From Leptospira ellinghausenii (lineage in GTDB: Bacteria > Spirochaetota > Leptospiria > Leptospirales > Leptospiraceae): a stretch of DNA of 64,000 nucleotides. The position numbers and the translations under genes were made by a program. Below the pieces are notes generated by a model. It saw nothing but the letters and a program-made list of their open reading frames with translations, did not search any database and had not been told where the DNA came from. The number at the start of each line of letters is the position of its first letter. Positions within the stretch are counted from its first letter, which is position 1. The stretch covers positions 124,001 to 188,000 of the forward strand of contig NZ_BFAZ01000005.1 in assembly GCF_003114815.1 (NCBI RefSeq), written 5' to 3'. Positions 1 through 9,566 of the stretch are shown piece after piece.

Positions 1-1190
1 TCGGACTATTAGAGGAACGAGAAAAAAACCAAACCATCCACCCAGACAAAACACTCATTGTCACATTTACCAAAAAAGCCACAAAAGAATTCAAAGAACG
101 TTGCGAGAAAAAAGGCCTTTCTCACTTATATCATATTTCCACCTTTCATTCGTTTTGTTATCATTCCTTAAAACATTCCCATTTTCAAAAAAATTGGTCC
201 AAAAGTAAACTCCTATCAGAATCTAAAAAATGGGAAATGACCAAAAAAATATTAGAGCCAAATCGTGAACTGATAGGTGGTATTCCATTTTCTATACTCA
301 CAAAACAAAATGGAAAGTATTTACGAAACCTATCAACAGCGATCTATGAAAACTACATCACTTCCTTTCAAAACTGGAAACGAGAGAACAATTACTTTGA
401 ATTTGATGATTTAATCCAAGAATTTTTAGATTTTCTAAAATCAGAAGATTCTCGAACCCTCAAAAAAAATTGGAAATCTCTCATCATCGATGAATTCCAA
501 GACACAGATGAACAACAATTGGAGATCATCAAACGGATGGAGTTTGAATCCATCACAGTTGTGGGAGATGATTGGCAGGCAATTTATGGATTCCGGGGTG
601 CCACTCCCAAACCATTTTTAGAATTTCCGAATCATTTCCCAAATGTAAGCCAATACAAATTATCAACTAACTACCGATCAACGAACGCTATCATTCAAAA
701 AAGTTTATTACCCATCAGACAAAACAAAAACAAAATTCCTAAAAAAACGATTTCCTTTCGAAAAGAAAAAGGATTTTTCCATTTGGAAATTAAAAAAGAG
801 AACGATCTATTCTTAGAAACAATATGGAAAAAATACCACTCGATTGATTCAGATTCGGTTGTACTCACACGTAGTAATTTTCGCAAAACCGAATGGATCC
901 AAGTGGGAGTGCCCATAAAACAGGTGATGACAATCCATAGTGCAAAAGGTTTAGAATTTAAAACTGTGATTGTGGATTTATGCCAAGGTTGGAGTGAAGA
1001 TCTGAGTACAATCGACTTCGAAGAAGAAAGAAGGATTCTCTACGTTGCTTTGTCTAGGGCAAAAGACAATTTAATTGTTCTTATGAACCATACTTCCGAT
1101 CCAAAAAGTCTTTGTGACCGATTGAGTGAAGAATTTTCCCTCTGGAACAAGTGGCGAAATCGTACTTTACGGTGGATAAGACTCTGGTGA
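1..1190 (+). CDS. UvrD/Rep-family ATP-dependent DNA helicase, 5'-truncated by window edge
   Basis: Superfamily 1A helicase that unwinds DNA 3'-5' in repair or replication restart. The frame is open from base 3, so the start and the Walker A motif lie outside the window. Visible motifs in order: Ia (TFTKKATKEF, about 66-95), Ib (STFHSF, about 138-155), II/Walker B (DEFQDTD, about 487-507), III (GDDWQAIYGFRGA, about 565-600), IV (TNYRST), V (IHSAKGLEF, about 930-960) and VI (YVALSRAKD, about 1040-1066). All key residues are present. The stop is TGA at 1188-1190, just before a tRNA gene. The protein may be a shorter UvrD-like paralogue, since motif VI lies near the C terminus and the usual long C-terminal tail is absent. 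Confidence 0.9.
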   Translation, partial: GLLEEREKNQTIHPDKTLIVTFTKKATKEFKERCEKKGLSHLYHISTFHSFCYHSLKHSHFQKNWSKSKLLSESKKWEMTKKILEPNRELIGGIPFSILTKQNGKYLRNLSTAIYENYITSFQNWKRENNYFEFDDLIQEFLDFLKSEDSRTLKKNWKSLIIDEFQDTDEQQLEIIKRMEFESITVVGDDWQAIYGFRGATPKPFLEFPNHFPNVSQYKLSTNYRSTNAIIQKSLLPIRQNKNKIPKKTISFRKEKGFFHLEIKKENDLFLETIWKKYHSIDSDSVVLTRSNFRKTEWIQVGVPIKQVMTIHSAKGLEFKTVIVDLCQGWSEDLSTIDFEEERRILYVALSRAKDNLIVLMNHTSDPKSLCDRLSEEFSLWNKWRNRTLRWIRLW

Positions 1191-1204
1191 AGTGGTTTTA
1201 CCTT

Positions 1205-1278
<74 letters not shown>

Positions 1279-1390
1279 AGATCATCTCTATTTACATTCA
1301 GTCGTAATACCTTCCGATTTTTTATTTTTATTACCACCAAACAAAGTTTCGGCTTGCCTTTCCAATCCATTCCTTTCAAATTCGAGAACG

Positions 1391-2071
1391 ATGAAACCAA
1401 AGTTCCTGGCTGAAGAATTTTTACTCGCTTTGTACTTTTTTGTATTTACCATACTCTCTGGTATTGTTCTTTTTTCCGCTCCCTATGAAGCTGGTGTGAA
1501 AATCGCAAGCCTCACGGCTTTTTTCCATGTCAGTTTTGTAGCCATATGTATTGTATTCCATTGGCATACACCATATCGAATTTGGAAATTTTTATTACCA
1601 CTGTCTATATTTATGGTTTTTCCAGATTGGTTTTTGTCGGCCGTTTTACAGATATTAGTTTTTCCTGAAGATGGATTTTTCAAAATAGGAACTGTCTCTG
1701 GTTATATGGCAGGTCTATGGGTCATACCTCTTTTTATCTGTGTTTATACTGGAATCAAACTAGAAGAAAGATCAGTATCTATCATTGGTACGGGGATATG
1801 GGTTGGGCTTGTCAGTTTATTCATCTTTGGATTGTCTGAAGCAACTATGTGGATTTTTGGATCTTGGTATGCTCAGAATGTAAAGATGTGGGGGCATGTT
1901 GCTTATTACGTACTGGTTCCCGAGATGATTTTAGGAATTACAGCCTACCTTGCCTACCAAGGGTTTTCTTATTCCGCTTACCTTTTCCAAATTGCCATTG
2001 GTTTTTTAGTGATGGTTCTTTATATCGGAAACTTATCCTTTTTCTACTTGCTCATTGAAAAAATTCTTTAG
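1391..2071 (+). CDS. polytopic membrane protein of unknown function
   Basis: 226 residues, very hydrophobic, with about seven predicted membrane segments separated by short loops; no catalytic motif or family that I recognise. It is the first gene of a plus-strand run that continues with two SGNH hydrolases and an MBOAT acyltransferase, and its 3' end overlaps the next gene by 17 bases. That points to translational coupling and a role in the same membrane process, perhaps as a partner or flippase-like component of surface glycan acylation. This role is inferred from context only. Confidence 0.6.
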   Translation: MKPKFLAEEFLLALYFFVFTILSGIVLFSAPYEAGVKIASLTAFFHVSFVAICIVFHWHTPYRIWKFLLPLSIFMVFPDWFLSAVLQILVFPEDGFFKIGTVSGYMAGLWVIPLFICVYTGIKLEERSVSIIGTGIWVGLVSLFIFGLSEATMWIFGSWYAQNVKMWGHVAYYVLVPEMILGITAYLAYQGFSYSAYLFQIAIGFLVMVLYIGNLSFFYLLIEKIL

Positions 2072-3005
2072 TCTACCATTCAAATTTAGTTTTGTTTTCG
2101 GTATCCTTCTCCTTTTGGGAGAAGGATACTTTCGCTTCCAACAAAAAACTCCAAACGAAGAACTCCGCTATAAAAAGATACATTGCCTGGAAGGTTGGTC
2201 GGAAATCCGACTGTGTCCGAATGTGAAGGAAGAATTCACTCGTCGAGATGGAAAGCCATGGGACATCCAAACAAACGAGATGGGAGAAAGGATAACTAAT
2301 GCAAACCTTTCAGAAACTAATCAAACAACCGTTTGGTTACTTGGTGATTCTATGGCAATGGGTTATGGATTACCAACTGGACAAACCATCGCGTTTTTGT
2401 TAGAAACTAAATACAAAATCAAAACTCGTGTGGTTGCTGTGGATGCCATTGGCACGAATGGAATTTCGAATTTATATTTGGATACTTACAATCAATCTAG
2501 TAACAAACCAAACTTCATCTATTGGATATGGAATCCTTCTGATTTTATTGATGACGTAAGGGAAAAAAAGGGAATACAGAACTACCTATACCCCATCCAC
2601 TTTTACCTATCAAGAAATTCATCACTCTATAACTCACTCCGACCATCACGTCAAACTAATGTCTATACGAATGGAATTCCGACTCTTTATCCAAACACTC
2701 ACCCTACCTATTCATTTTTAAAAACATTCTTTCAAAATAGTATCTACAACAAAGAACAATGGAAGATTTTATTCTCTTGGGGAATGGCCCCGAATGGAAC
2801 ACCTGATACAAATGATCCGAATTATAATGTTGCAAAAAGATTTTTTGAATCGGAAGGAATGGTTACCATTGACCTACGCTCAGAGACTGAGGTTTTGTTT
2901 TTTCAAAAAAAACAAATCTACATCCCAAACGATGGTCACCCAGATGAAGATTTGGCAAAACTCTTTGCAGAGGCCATCGCCAATGACTATAAAAAGTCAC
3001 AATAG
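2055..3005 (+). CDS. membrane-anchored SGNH/GDSL-type hydrolase or acyltransferase
   Basis: 316 residues. One N-terminal hydrophobic segment (about 8-24) acts as signal anchor and places the catalytic domain outside the cytoplasm. Block I is LLGDSMAMGYG (Ser near residue 99) and the C-terminal catalytic DxxH block is NDGHPDE (near 292), so the Ser-Asp-His machinery of SGNH enzymes is present. The start is TTG inside the end of the upstream gene; there is no strong Shine-Dalgarno. SGNH proteins next to an MBOAT protein typically take an acyl group across the membrane and place it on a polysaccharide (AlgJ/AlgX, PatB and DltD are the models). The substrate here is unknown. Confidence 0.72.
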   Translation: MKKFFSLPFKFSFVFGILLLLGEGYFRFQQKTPNEELRYKKIHCLEGWSEIRLCPNVKEEFTRRDGKPWDIQTNEMGERITNANLSETNQTTVWLLGDSMAMGYGLPTGQTIAFLLETKYKIKTRVVAVDAIGTNGISNLYLDTYNQSSNKPNFIYWIWNPSDFIDDVREKKGIQNYLYPIHFYLSRNSSLYNSLRPSRQTNVYTNGIPTLYPNTHPTYSFLKTFFQNSIYNKEQWKILFSWGMAPNGTPDTNDPNYNVAKRFFESEGMVTIDLRSETEVLFFQKKQIYIPNDGHPDEDLAKLFAEAIANDYKKSQ

Positions 3006-3047
3006 AAATGCTTGATTCTTAAGTCCCATTCTAAAGTTTAGAGGGAT

Positions 3048-4286
3048 ATGATCTTAAACTGGAAACGATGGGGAGCCATTGTCCTACTTTTCCCGTTCGC
3101 TTTATTGTTCTTGGAAGGGATCTTTCGCCTTGCCAACCCTCCTGCCTTACGTTATTACCGTGATGTCAAATTATTACATGCATACCATCCCGACTATGGT
3201 GTCACACTTGCCCCAAATGAAAGCAGATTTGTCCGCCATTATGCGGACCTCTGGCAAGGGCAATTCACAACGAATTCCCTCGGACTACGAGGCTTAGAAG
3301 AACCCATTCCAGAAAAACCCAAACTCGTATGCCTAGGGGATAGTCTTGTGATGGGGTTTGGGGTTTCTGACGAAGATACCTTTTGTTCGAAACTAGATGG
3401 ATATGAGGAAAATGGAACCCAGTACCAAAGTTTAAATTTTGGAGTTGATGCTTATGGTTCTCTTGGATCCTACAAACGCCTAAAAGATTTATCTGACAAA
3501 ATCCCAAATATCAAAAAGGTTCTCTTTTTTATCTCTCCCAATGACTTTACGATGCCTGAGGAATTACGTGCACAAGGGATTTTGCCTGATGATGAAAATG
3601 ATGCCCTTCATGAAAATGATCTAGAATGGAAAAATAAATTTCGCATTCAGTTTGAACTTACTCGTGTTTCTTATCTATTACAAGCACTGAAACTTGCGTA
3701 TGAACAAACAAAAGTAAAATGGGCACAAACAAAATACATCATGAAAATGGATTCCAATCAAATTATGGAATCCCCACTCCAGTATTTAAAAGAAGCATTC
3801 ATTCTACCTGTAAAAAAGGTAAAGTGCGAAAATTCTGATACATTCATTTGCCCGACTCCCATTCCTAATTTACAAATCCAATGCTCAGATACTCCAATCA
3901 ATACAAATGATCTAGAACCACTTCCTGAAACCACTACGAGAGCCTATGACCAGATGATTCAGTTTTCGAAAGACAAAGGTTTCGAATGGATTCCAGTGTT
4001 ATTACCGATGCAAATTGAAGAAGTCTATTGCCGTCAACTTGGCAAATACAATCGATTAGGAAATTATGCTCTCAGAGCAAAACGATATTTAGAATCCAAA
4101 AGGATCAGAACTTTGGAAATCTTACCATACACCGACAAAATGTGTGGCCGTGAATTTACCATACATGGAAAAACAAAAAAAGCAGGCATCCAAGATTATT
4201 ATATTCCAGGTGATGGCCACCTAACAAAACTCGGAAATCTTTGGGCATCCGAATCCATTCGATCTGCCTTAAAGGAAATAAAGTAA
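3048..4286 (+). CDS. membrane-anchored SGNH/GDSL-type hydrolase or acyltransferase, second copy
   Basis: 412 residues with an N-terminal membrane anchor (about 9-23). SGNH blocks: CLGDSLVMGFG (Ser near 99), an Asn block ISPNDF (near 160), and GDGHLT near 390 supplying the catalytic Asp and His. It shares organisation with the preceding gene but is about 100 residues longer, with an insertion holding several cysteines (residues about 260-290) that could form disulphides in the periplasm. It ends one base before the MBOAT start (TAA, A, ATG), so the two are almost certainly co-translated. Probable terminal acyltransferase of an AlgI/AlgX-like O-acylation system; the acceptor glycan is not identifiable. 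Confidence 0.78.
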   Translation: MILNWKRWGAIVLLFPFALLFLEGIFRLANPPALRYYRDVKLLHAYHPDYGVTLAPNESRFVRHYADLWQGQFTTNSLGLRGLEEPIPEKPKLVCLGDSLVMGFGVSDEDTFCSKLDGYEENGTQYQSLNFGVDAYGSLGSYKRLKDLSDKIPNIKKVLFFISPNDFTMPEELRAQGILPDDENDALHENDLEWKNKFRIQFELTRVSYLLQALKLAYEQTKVKWAQTKYIMKMDSNQIMESPLQYLKEAFILPVKKVKCENSDTFICPTPIPNLQIQCSDTPINTNDLEPLPETTTRAYDQMIQFSKDKGFEWIPVLLPMQIEEVYCRQLGKYNRLGNYALRAKRYLESKRIRTLEILPYTDKMCGREFTIHGKTKKAGIQDYYIPGDGHLTKLGNLWASESIRSALKEIK

Positions 4287-4287
4287 A

Positions 4288-5718
4288 ATGCTCTTTAACT
4301 CAGTTCATTATTTAATCTTCGCACCTATAGTCATATTCATTTATTTCCTTATTCCAAAACGATTCCAAGGTTTATGGTTATTCATTGTTAGTTTGTACTT
4401 TTATGCAATTTTCAGAATTCCATTTCTCATTTTACTAGTTTTCTCTTTTGTCATCACAAAACTTGCAGTCGATTACATGGAGGAAACCCAATCAAAAAAT
4501 AAAAAGATTTTTTGGTTAAACGTAGCTGTTTGGAGTAATTTAAGTTTATTGTTTGTATTTAAGTATTTAGATTTCTCAATTACAGTCTGGAACCAAACCT
4601 TTTCCTTTACTCCCTGTGATCCTGAGTTTGTTCAAAAATCGGGAATTTTACTACCCATGGGGATTAGTTTTTTCACCCTCCAAGCTGTTTCGTATGCGGT
4701 AGATGTTTACAAAGGTGTTGTGGAAAGAGCTAAATCCATTTTCCACTTTGGTCTTTTTTTGTCATTTTTCCCACAACTTGTGGCAGGTCCTATCTTACGC
4801 GCAAGTGATGTATTACACCAATTTTTAGATTCTAAGGACTTCACAAAAGACAATCTAAAACATGGATTAAAACAACTCTTTTGGGGAATCTTTAAAAAAA
4901 CATTCATTGCGGACCCTGTATCTTATGTGATCGATCCAATATATGCAAACCCAACGGAGTACAATTGGATTGCCATGTGGATTGCAGCTTTTTTATTCGC
5001 AGTTCAAATTTATTGTGATTTTTCCGGATACTCAGATATTGCAATCGGTACTGCAAGAATTCTTGGATTTCATATTCCTAAAAACTTTGACCGACCTTTT
5101 TTATCGGGTACCCTTAGTGAACTTTGGAGAAGATGGCATATTTCGTTTAGTTCCTGGTTGAGAGATTACGTATACATTACGTTAGGCGGAAATCGAAGAG
5201 GTGAAATTTTAGCGTATGTAAATTTATTCATTACTACATTTGTTTCTGGAATTTGGCACGGTGCAGATTGGACTTTTGTGTTTTGGGGTACTCTCCACTC
5301 CACAATGATGGTGGTTGAAAAATTTGTTTTTAAATTTGAAACTATGCGTAATGCCTGGAACAAAGTCCCTAGATACATCCAACCAATTTACCCAGTGGGC
5401 ATTTTTGTATTGTCTTGTTTTTTCTTTCGAGCGAAAGCAACTCCAGAAGTCCCCACAGGAATGGGTATCACCAATATTATGTTAGAACGAGCGTTTACAG
5501 GCGCGGTTGGCCAATTCCCTCAGATGAGCCTCAGCTTAGTTGTGTTAGTTGGATTTTTATTCTTTATTGATATCATGCAGGATAAGAAGGAAGATCGATT
5601 TGCATTTATCACGGACAATTTGTACTTTTTAGTTCCATCTTGCATATTGCTCTACATCACATCGTTTATCATTTATAGCGTAACAGTTTCCAGTCCATTT
5701 TTATACTTCCAATTTTAA
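4288..5718 (+). CDS. MBOAT family membrane-bound O-acyltransferase (AlgI/PatA-like)
   Basis: 476 residues with about ten membrane segments. MBOAT hallmarks are present: FFPQLVAGPI (about 155), YCDFSGYSDIAIG (about 245), LWRRWHISFSSW (about 278) and GIWHGADW with the catalytic His near residue 324. Such proteins move an acyl group, usually acetyl, from a cytoplasmic donor to the outside face, where an SGNH partner attaches it to a polysaccharide. The two SGNH genes immediately upstream fit that role. A strong terminator follows the stop. Whether the target is LPS O-antigen, another exopolysaccharide or peptidoglycan cannot be told from sequence. Confidence 0.9.
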   Translation: MLFNSVHYLIFAPIVIFIYFLIPKRFQGLWLFIVSLYFYAIFRIPFLILLVFSFVITKLAVDYMEETQSKNKKIFWLNVAVWSNLSLLFVFKYLDFSITVWNQTFSFTPCDPEFVQKSGILLPMGISFFTLQAVSYAVDVYKGVVERAKSIFHFGLFLSFFPQLVAGPILRASDVLHQFLDSKDFTKDNLKHGLKQLFWGIFKKTFIADPVSYVIDPIYANPTEYNWIAMWIAAFLFAVQIYCDFSGYSDIAIGTARILGFHIPKNFDRPFLSGTLSELWRRWHISFSSWLRDYVYITLGGNRRGEILAYVNLFITTFVSGIWHGADWTFVFWGTLHSTMMVVEKFVFKFETMRNAWNKVPRYIQPIYPVGIFVLSCFFFRAKATPEVPTGMGITNIMLERAFTGAVGQFPQMSLSLVVLVGFLFFIDIMQDKKEDRFAFITDNLYFLVPSCILLYITSFIIYSVTVSSPFLYFQF

Positions 5719-5721
5719 AAA

Positions 5722-5748
5722 GAAAAACCGGCTTTCACCGGTTTTTTC
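5722..5748. terminator. bidirectional rho-independent terminator
   Basis: GAAAAACCGG, loop CTTTCA, CCGGTTTTTTC. The stem has A runs on one side and T runs on the other, so it works on both strands. It lies between the convergent MBOAT gene (+) and lemA (-). Confidence 0.9.
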
Positions 5749-5785
5749 TCACACAAATCTAGTTTATAATGATTTGGTATCTAAA

Positions 5786-6382
5786 TTAGAACTCAACTTT
5801 GGGAGCATTTTCTATCGTCTTTTGGTCTTCGACAGTGAATGTTGCTTTTGCTTCATATCCAAATGCTTTTGCCGTTAAGACTGCAGGGAATTGACGAATG
5901 TAAACATTAAACTCTTTTGTAGCTTTAATGAATCGGTTCCTTGCAACAGTGATACGATTTTCAGTTCCTTCCAGTTGTGCCATCAAGTCAGAAAAATGTT
6001 GGTCTGATTTTAACTGTGGATAGTTCTCTTGGATCATAAGGAGTCTAGACAATGCAGAACCGAGTTGTCCTTGTGCTTGGTCAAATTGTTTTAAACTTTC
6101 AGGATTGTTAATGAGCTCAGGAGTTGCTTGGATAGATCCAATTTTTGCTCTTGCTTCTGCAATTCCTTTCATGATGTCTTTTTCTTGGTTTGCAAAACCT
6201 TTTACTGCAGACACTAAATTGGGAACTAAATCAGCTCTTCTTTTGTATTGGTTGAGCACTTCTGCCCAAGAAGCCGAAACTTCTTCATCCAACTCTTGGA
6301 TTCGATTGTAACCACAATTGGTGAATAAAGTTGTCATGAGGGAAAATAGAATGATGGTTCGAAACAGTTTTGTCATGGTCAT
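5786..6382 (-). CDS. lemA: LemA family lipoprotein
   Basis: 198 residues. The N terminus is a signal sequence ending in FTNCG, a plausible spirochaetal lipobox with Cys near residue 23. The mature part has the LemA signature: SWAEVLNQYKRRADLVPNLV, then long helices with IQENYPQLKSD and NRITVARNRF, ending FTVEDQKTIENAPKVEF. LemA proteins are helical-bundle membrane-associated proteins with no assigned reaction. The start at 6382 has AGG 7-8 bases upstream. It is the last gene of the minus-strand cluster and often pairs elsewhere with a TPM-domain protein, which is absent here. Confidence 0.9.
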   Translation of the reverse strand: MTMTKLFRTIILFSLMTTLFTNCGYNRIQELDEEVSASWAEVLNQYKRRADLVPNLVSAVKGFANQEKDIMKGIAEARAKIGSIQATPELINNPESLKQFDQAQGQLGSALSRLLMIQENYPQLKSDQHFSDLMAQLEGTENRITVARNRFIKATKEFNVYIRQFPAVLTAKAFGYEAKATFTVEDQKTIENAPKVEF

Positions 6383-6430
6383 TGTATACCTATCCTTTAG
6401 TCGGTCTGCAACACCAATTTGTCAAAAAAA

Positions 6431-7588
6431 TTAGTACCGAAATGGTTTTATTGCCTTGTTCCAAATTGTTTCGTTTTCTTCCAAATACCTTTCTAGGTCA
6501 GAATCGGAATGTTTTCCGTAGAGATATTCAAGTAAATAGGAATCACCGGTTAGAAGTTCAATCGCTGGTCTGTCTGATCGAAACTCATACACACCTTTTA
6601 AAAACTCAAATTGATCTGGAAACAATCCATTCACTTGTTTTAAGAAATACAAAGTGAAATACAATGAATGGAATTGTTTGGGTTTCAAAACCATTAATTG
6701 GTAACCCTCACAAATGATTCCCGCATATTTATGAAATGTAGGTAAAAAACGTAAATTACGTAATAAAAACTTACCTTTTTGGTGAGATAACATTCGTTTA
6801 TCCAATTCTAACTTTTCTTTGCCCATCAGATAAGGTGCGCCAAATGTTTCGAACGGTTTTGTTGTGCCTCTTCCTTCCGATAAGTTTGTCCCTTCTAACA
6901 AACACATACCCGGATACACATAACAAGTATTTTGTGTTGGTATATTTGGAGACGGAGGAACCCATTCAAATGATGTCACCTTGGTTGGATGGAAAACACC
7001 AACAGGAACAACTACTACATCAACATTCAAATGAAACGTTTCATTATAATAGGTCAATAAACCTCCTGGCGTTAGACCGTGGCGGTGGAGGACTGATTTG
7101 ACACCTACAAACGATTGGTAAGTTTCCTGTAAGGGACTTCCTTCCACTTTTGTACCAATTGGATTTGGAGAATCGATTACTAAAAATACAGGTGATTTAC
7201 CAGTTTCTTTTTTTAATTTAGAAAGTTCTTCTAAGATATAATAAGCAGTCGTTAAAAATGTATAATAACGTGAACCAACATCTTTAATATCGATGATTAC
7301 TACATCTAAATTTTTTAAACTCTCCTTCGGTGGGACTAAACTACTCTCTTCCTTACCATACAAATTTACAATTTGCATGTCTCCAAAAAGATAAGACAAC
7401 TCATCTCCACTCACTTGGTCTTGCAACTCAGCAAACAATCCGTGTTCAGGCAAAAAGATAGTTTTTAAATTGAAGATTTCAGAATAAGTTTGAAAATGAT
7501 ACTTTCCAAGATAACCAAAGGCACTTTGATTTGTTAAAATGCCCGCCTGACAACCGCTTAATTTTTGTATGTTCTTCAGAAACTTCAT
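6431..7588 (-). CDS. namZ: DUF1343/NamZ-family exo-beta-N-acetylmuramidase-like protein
   Basis: 385 residues with the DUF1343 pattern: TNQSAFGYLG at the N terminus, FLPEHGLFAE, IDIKDVGSRYYT, VIDSPNPIG, RHGLTPGG, and EGTNLSEGRGTTKPFETFGAP. Characterised members (NamZ of Bacillus subtilis) remove MurNAc from the non-reducing end of peptidoglycan fragments. I chose the ATG at 7588 because it forms an ATGA overlap with the tyrA stop; a TTG at 7633 would add 15 unconserved residues. With this start the domain begins at once and there is no signal peptide, unlike typical exported NamZ. That suggests cytoplasmic recycling of muropeptides or a lipid-independent location. Confidence 0.85.
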   Translation of the reverse strand: MKFLKNIQKLSGCQAGILTNQSAFGYLGKYHFQTYSEIFNLKTIFLPEHGLFAELQDQVSGDELSYLFGDMQIVNLYGKEESSLVPPKESLKNLDVVIIDIKDVGSRYYTFLTTAYYILEELSKLKKETGKSPVFLVIDSPNPIGTKVEGSPLQETYQSFVGVKSVLHRHGLTPGGLLTYYNETFHLNVDVVVVPVGVFHPTKVTSFEWVPPSPNIPTQNTCYVYPGMCLLEGTNLSEGRGTTKPFETFGAPYLMGKEKLELDKRMLSHQKGKFLLRNLRFLPTFHKYAGIICEGYQLMVLKPKQFHSLYFTLYFLKQVNGLFPDQFEFLKGVYEFRSDRPAIELLTGDSYLLEYLYGKHSDSDLERYLEENETIWNKAIKPFRY

Positions 7589-8478
7589 TTGTTTTTTTGA
7601 ATTGTTTCTTTTTTCTTGAGTGCTGATTCCCAAATGGAAATCATTTTTGATTCATCTAGTCCAACATCTTCTAAAAATAAATTTCTAAATTCCGTAAGTT
7701 GGGTAATGAATTGATCAATTGAGTCGATGAGAAAGGATTTATTCTCTTTAAAAATAGAAACCCACATCTCCGCATTTGAGCCCGCAATCCTTGACATATC
7801 ACGAAAGCCCCCACCCGTAATTGGTTTTGGGATTGAATTTACTTGGTCCATCGTTGTATGATTTTTACCAGCAACATTCACAAGGATTGTCGAAATCACA
7901 TGTGGCAAATGGGAAACATATGCCAACGTTTCATCATGGACCTTTGCATCCATTTGAATGGTCCACGAACCTATCGTTTCCCAAAATTGTTTCACAAAAT
8001 CAAAGCTTGTTTGACTCGCCAATTTAGGTTTTGTTAAAATACAAAGTTTATCGACATACAAACTTGGCACTGCGGCTTCCGGACCAGTCTGTTCAGAACC
8101 ACACATTGGATGTGTTGAAATATAATTGTGTTCGTTATCACCAAAATGGATATTTACGAGATCAACAATCGACTGTTTGGTGGATCCCAAATCAATATAA
8201 ATTGTCTTTCCTGATTTTGGTAAACTTGGAATGAGTTTCAAAACAGATGCAACAGGTGTACTAAATACAACTAAATCAAAATGATCCCATTCAATCTTTG
8301 GATTTTCTTCTAATGTGAATACATGAGTTGCCAATTTTTTCGAAAGGATTGTTGTTTTACTTTTTTTAGATCGAACAACCGCACTAATTTCTGCCTTTGG
8401 ATATTTTTCTCGAATGGCAAGAGATAAGGATCCACCCATAAGCCCCATTCCATAAATGAGGATACGATCAAGTTTCAT
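7585..8478 (-). CDS. tyrA: prephenate dehydrogenase
   Basis: 297 residues. Oxidatively decarboxylates prephenate to 4-hydroxyphenylpyruvate in tyrosine synthesis, cytoplasmic. The N-terminal Rossmann motif is GMGLMGGSLS (residues about 10-19); STHPMCGSEQTGPEAA is the conserved prephenate-site loop, followed by the helical dimerisation domain (SHLPHVIS, GGGFRDMSRIA). It overlaps pheA by 4 bases (ATGA) and the next gene by 4 bases, so pheA-tyrA is a tight aromatic amino acid pair. No ACT domain is visible, so feedback control is probably at PheA. Confidence 0.95.
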   Translation of the reverse strand: MKLDRILIYGMGLMGGSLSLAIREKYPKAEISAVVRSKKSKTTILSKKLATHVFTLEENPKIEWDHFDLVVFSTPVASVLKLIPSLPKSGKTIYIDLGSTKQSIVDLVNIHFGDNEHNYISTHPMCGSEQTGPEAAVPSLYVDKLCILTKPKLASQTSFDFVKQFWETIGSWTIQMDAKVHDETLAYVSHLPHVISTILVNVAGKNHTTMDQVNSIPKPITGGGFRDMSRIAGSNAEMWVSIFKENKSFLIDSIDQFITQLTEFRNLFLEDVGLDESKMISIWESALKKKETIQKNK

Positions 8479-9566
8479 GTCGGAAAAGATCCTGCGGTAG
8501 GATATGATCCAAGTAGTTTAAAGATTGTACATTGAGATTTTACTGTTTCGAGTAGAGACTTAATTTTTGGATCTGCTTTGTGACCAATAAAATCGATGAA
8601 AAAGTGATACTCCCATAAATTCCGCTTGAGGGGTCTAGATTCAATTTTTGTTAAATTCACGGAAGCATCATGGAAAGTTTTGAGTATCTGAAATAAGGAA
8701 CCTGTTTGGTTAGGAATGGAAAAAACAATCGAAGTTTTATCTTCTTTTGTCACTGGTGACTCTGTTTTCCCAATGACTAAAAACCTTGTGGTATTTCCCG
8801 AATAGTCTTCAATCCCTTCCGCGATTACGTTCAGTTTGTAAATTTCTCCAGCAATTTTGGATGCAATTGCCAGTCCATCTTTTCGTTCGGATACTAATTT
8901 TGCAGCCATGGCAGTGGAAGAAGTATCCACAACTTCCGCATTAGGTAAGTTAGCTGAAATCCAATTCCGACATTGTTCATTTCCAATTCGGATCCCATAA
9001 ATTCGTTTCACTGCGGCAAGGTCAGTTTCAAAGCCTAATAAGGAAAAAGAAATCCTTTGGTAAAGTTCCGAATACACAATGAGATCTGTTTCAAGAAACA
9101 TATCCAATGTGGAACTCACTTGTCCTTCTGTTGAATTTTCAACTGGAACAACACCATAATCTAATTTTTCTTCTTCTACCATTCGGAATACGTCGGGAAT
9201 CGAAGTCTGTGGAACCGCTTCAATTGATGTCCCAAATTTGGAACGTAAAGCGGAATGAGAAAAACTACCTTCTGGACCTAAAAATCCAATCTTTAACGGG
9301 TGTTCTAAGGCAATGGTTCCAGACATCATTTCTCGGTAAATTGCTCGTATAACAGAAGCAGGTAAAGGTCCCTTCGAAAGTTGTGTGACTTTTTCATACA
9401 CATCTTTTTCACGATCAGGTCGGTAAATGGGACCACCCGATTCTTTTTTCACACGGCCAATCTCTTGCGCAAACCCTGCTCGTTTTTGGATGAGATCAAT
9501 GATTTGAGTGTCCAATGAGTCAATACCAGAACGGAGTTTTTTTAATTCTTCTTCTGCATTACTCAT
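8475..9566 (-). CDS. pheA: bifunctional chorismate mutase / prephenate dehydratase
   Basis: 363 residues, three domains. An AroQ-type chorismate mutase covers about 1-90 (LRSGIDSLDTQIIDLI, KKESGGPIYRPDRE). The prephenate dehydratase domain covers about 95-275 (GFLGPEGSFSHSAL, VPVENSTEGQVS, and the catalytic NTTRFLVIG block with its TxR motif). A C-terminal ACT domain covers about 280-360 with NQTGSLF and the ESRP phenylalanine-binding motif. It therefore makes phenylpyruvate and is probably inhibited by phenylalanine. It overlaps scpB by 8 bases and tyrA by 4. Confidence 0.96.
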   Translation of the reverse strand: MSNAEEELKKLRSGIDSLDTQIIDLIQKRAGFAQEIGRVKKESGGPIYRPDREKDVYEKVTQLSKGPLPASVIRAIYREMMSGTIALEHPLKIGFLGPEGSFSHSALRSKFGTSIEAVPQTSIPDVFRMVEEEKLDYGVVPVENSTEGQVSSTLDMFLETDLIVYSELYQRISFSLLGFETDLAAVKRIYGIRIGNEQCRNWISANLPNAEVVDTSSTAMAAKLVSERKDGLAIASKIAGEIYKLNVIAEGIEDYSGNTTRFLVIGKTESPVTKEDKTSIVFSIPNQTGSLFQILKTFHDASVNLTKIESRPLKRNLWEYHFFIDFIGHKADPKIKSLLETVKSQCTIFKLLGSYPTAGSFPT

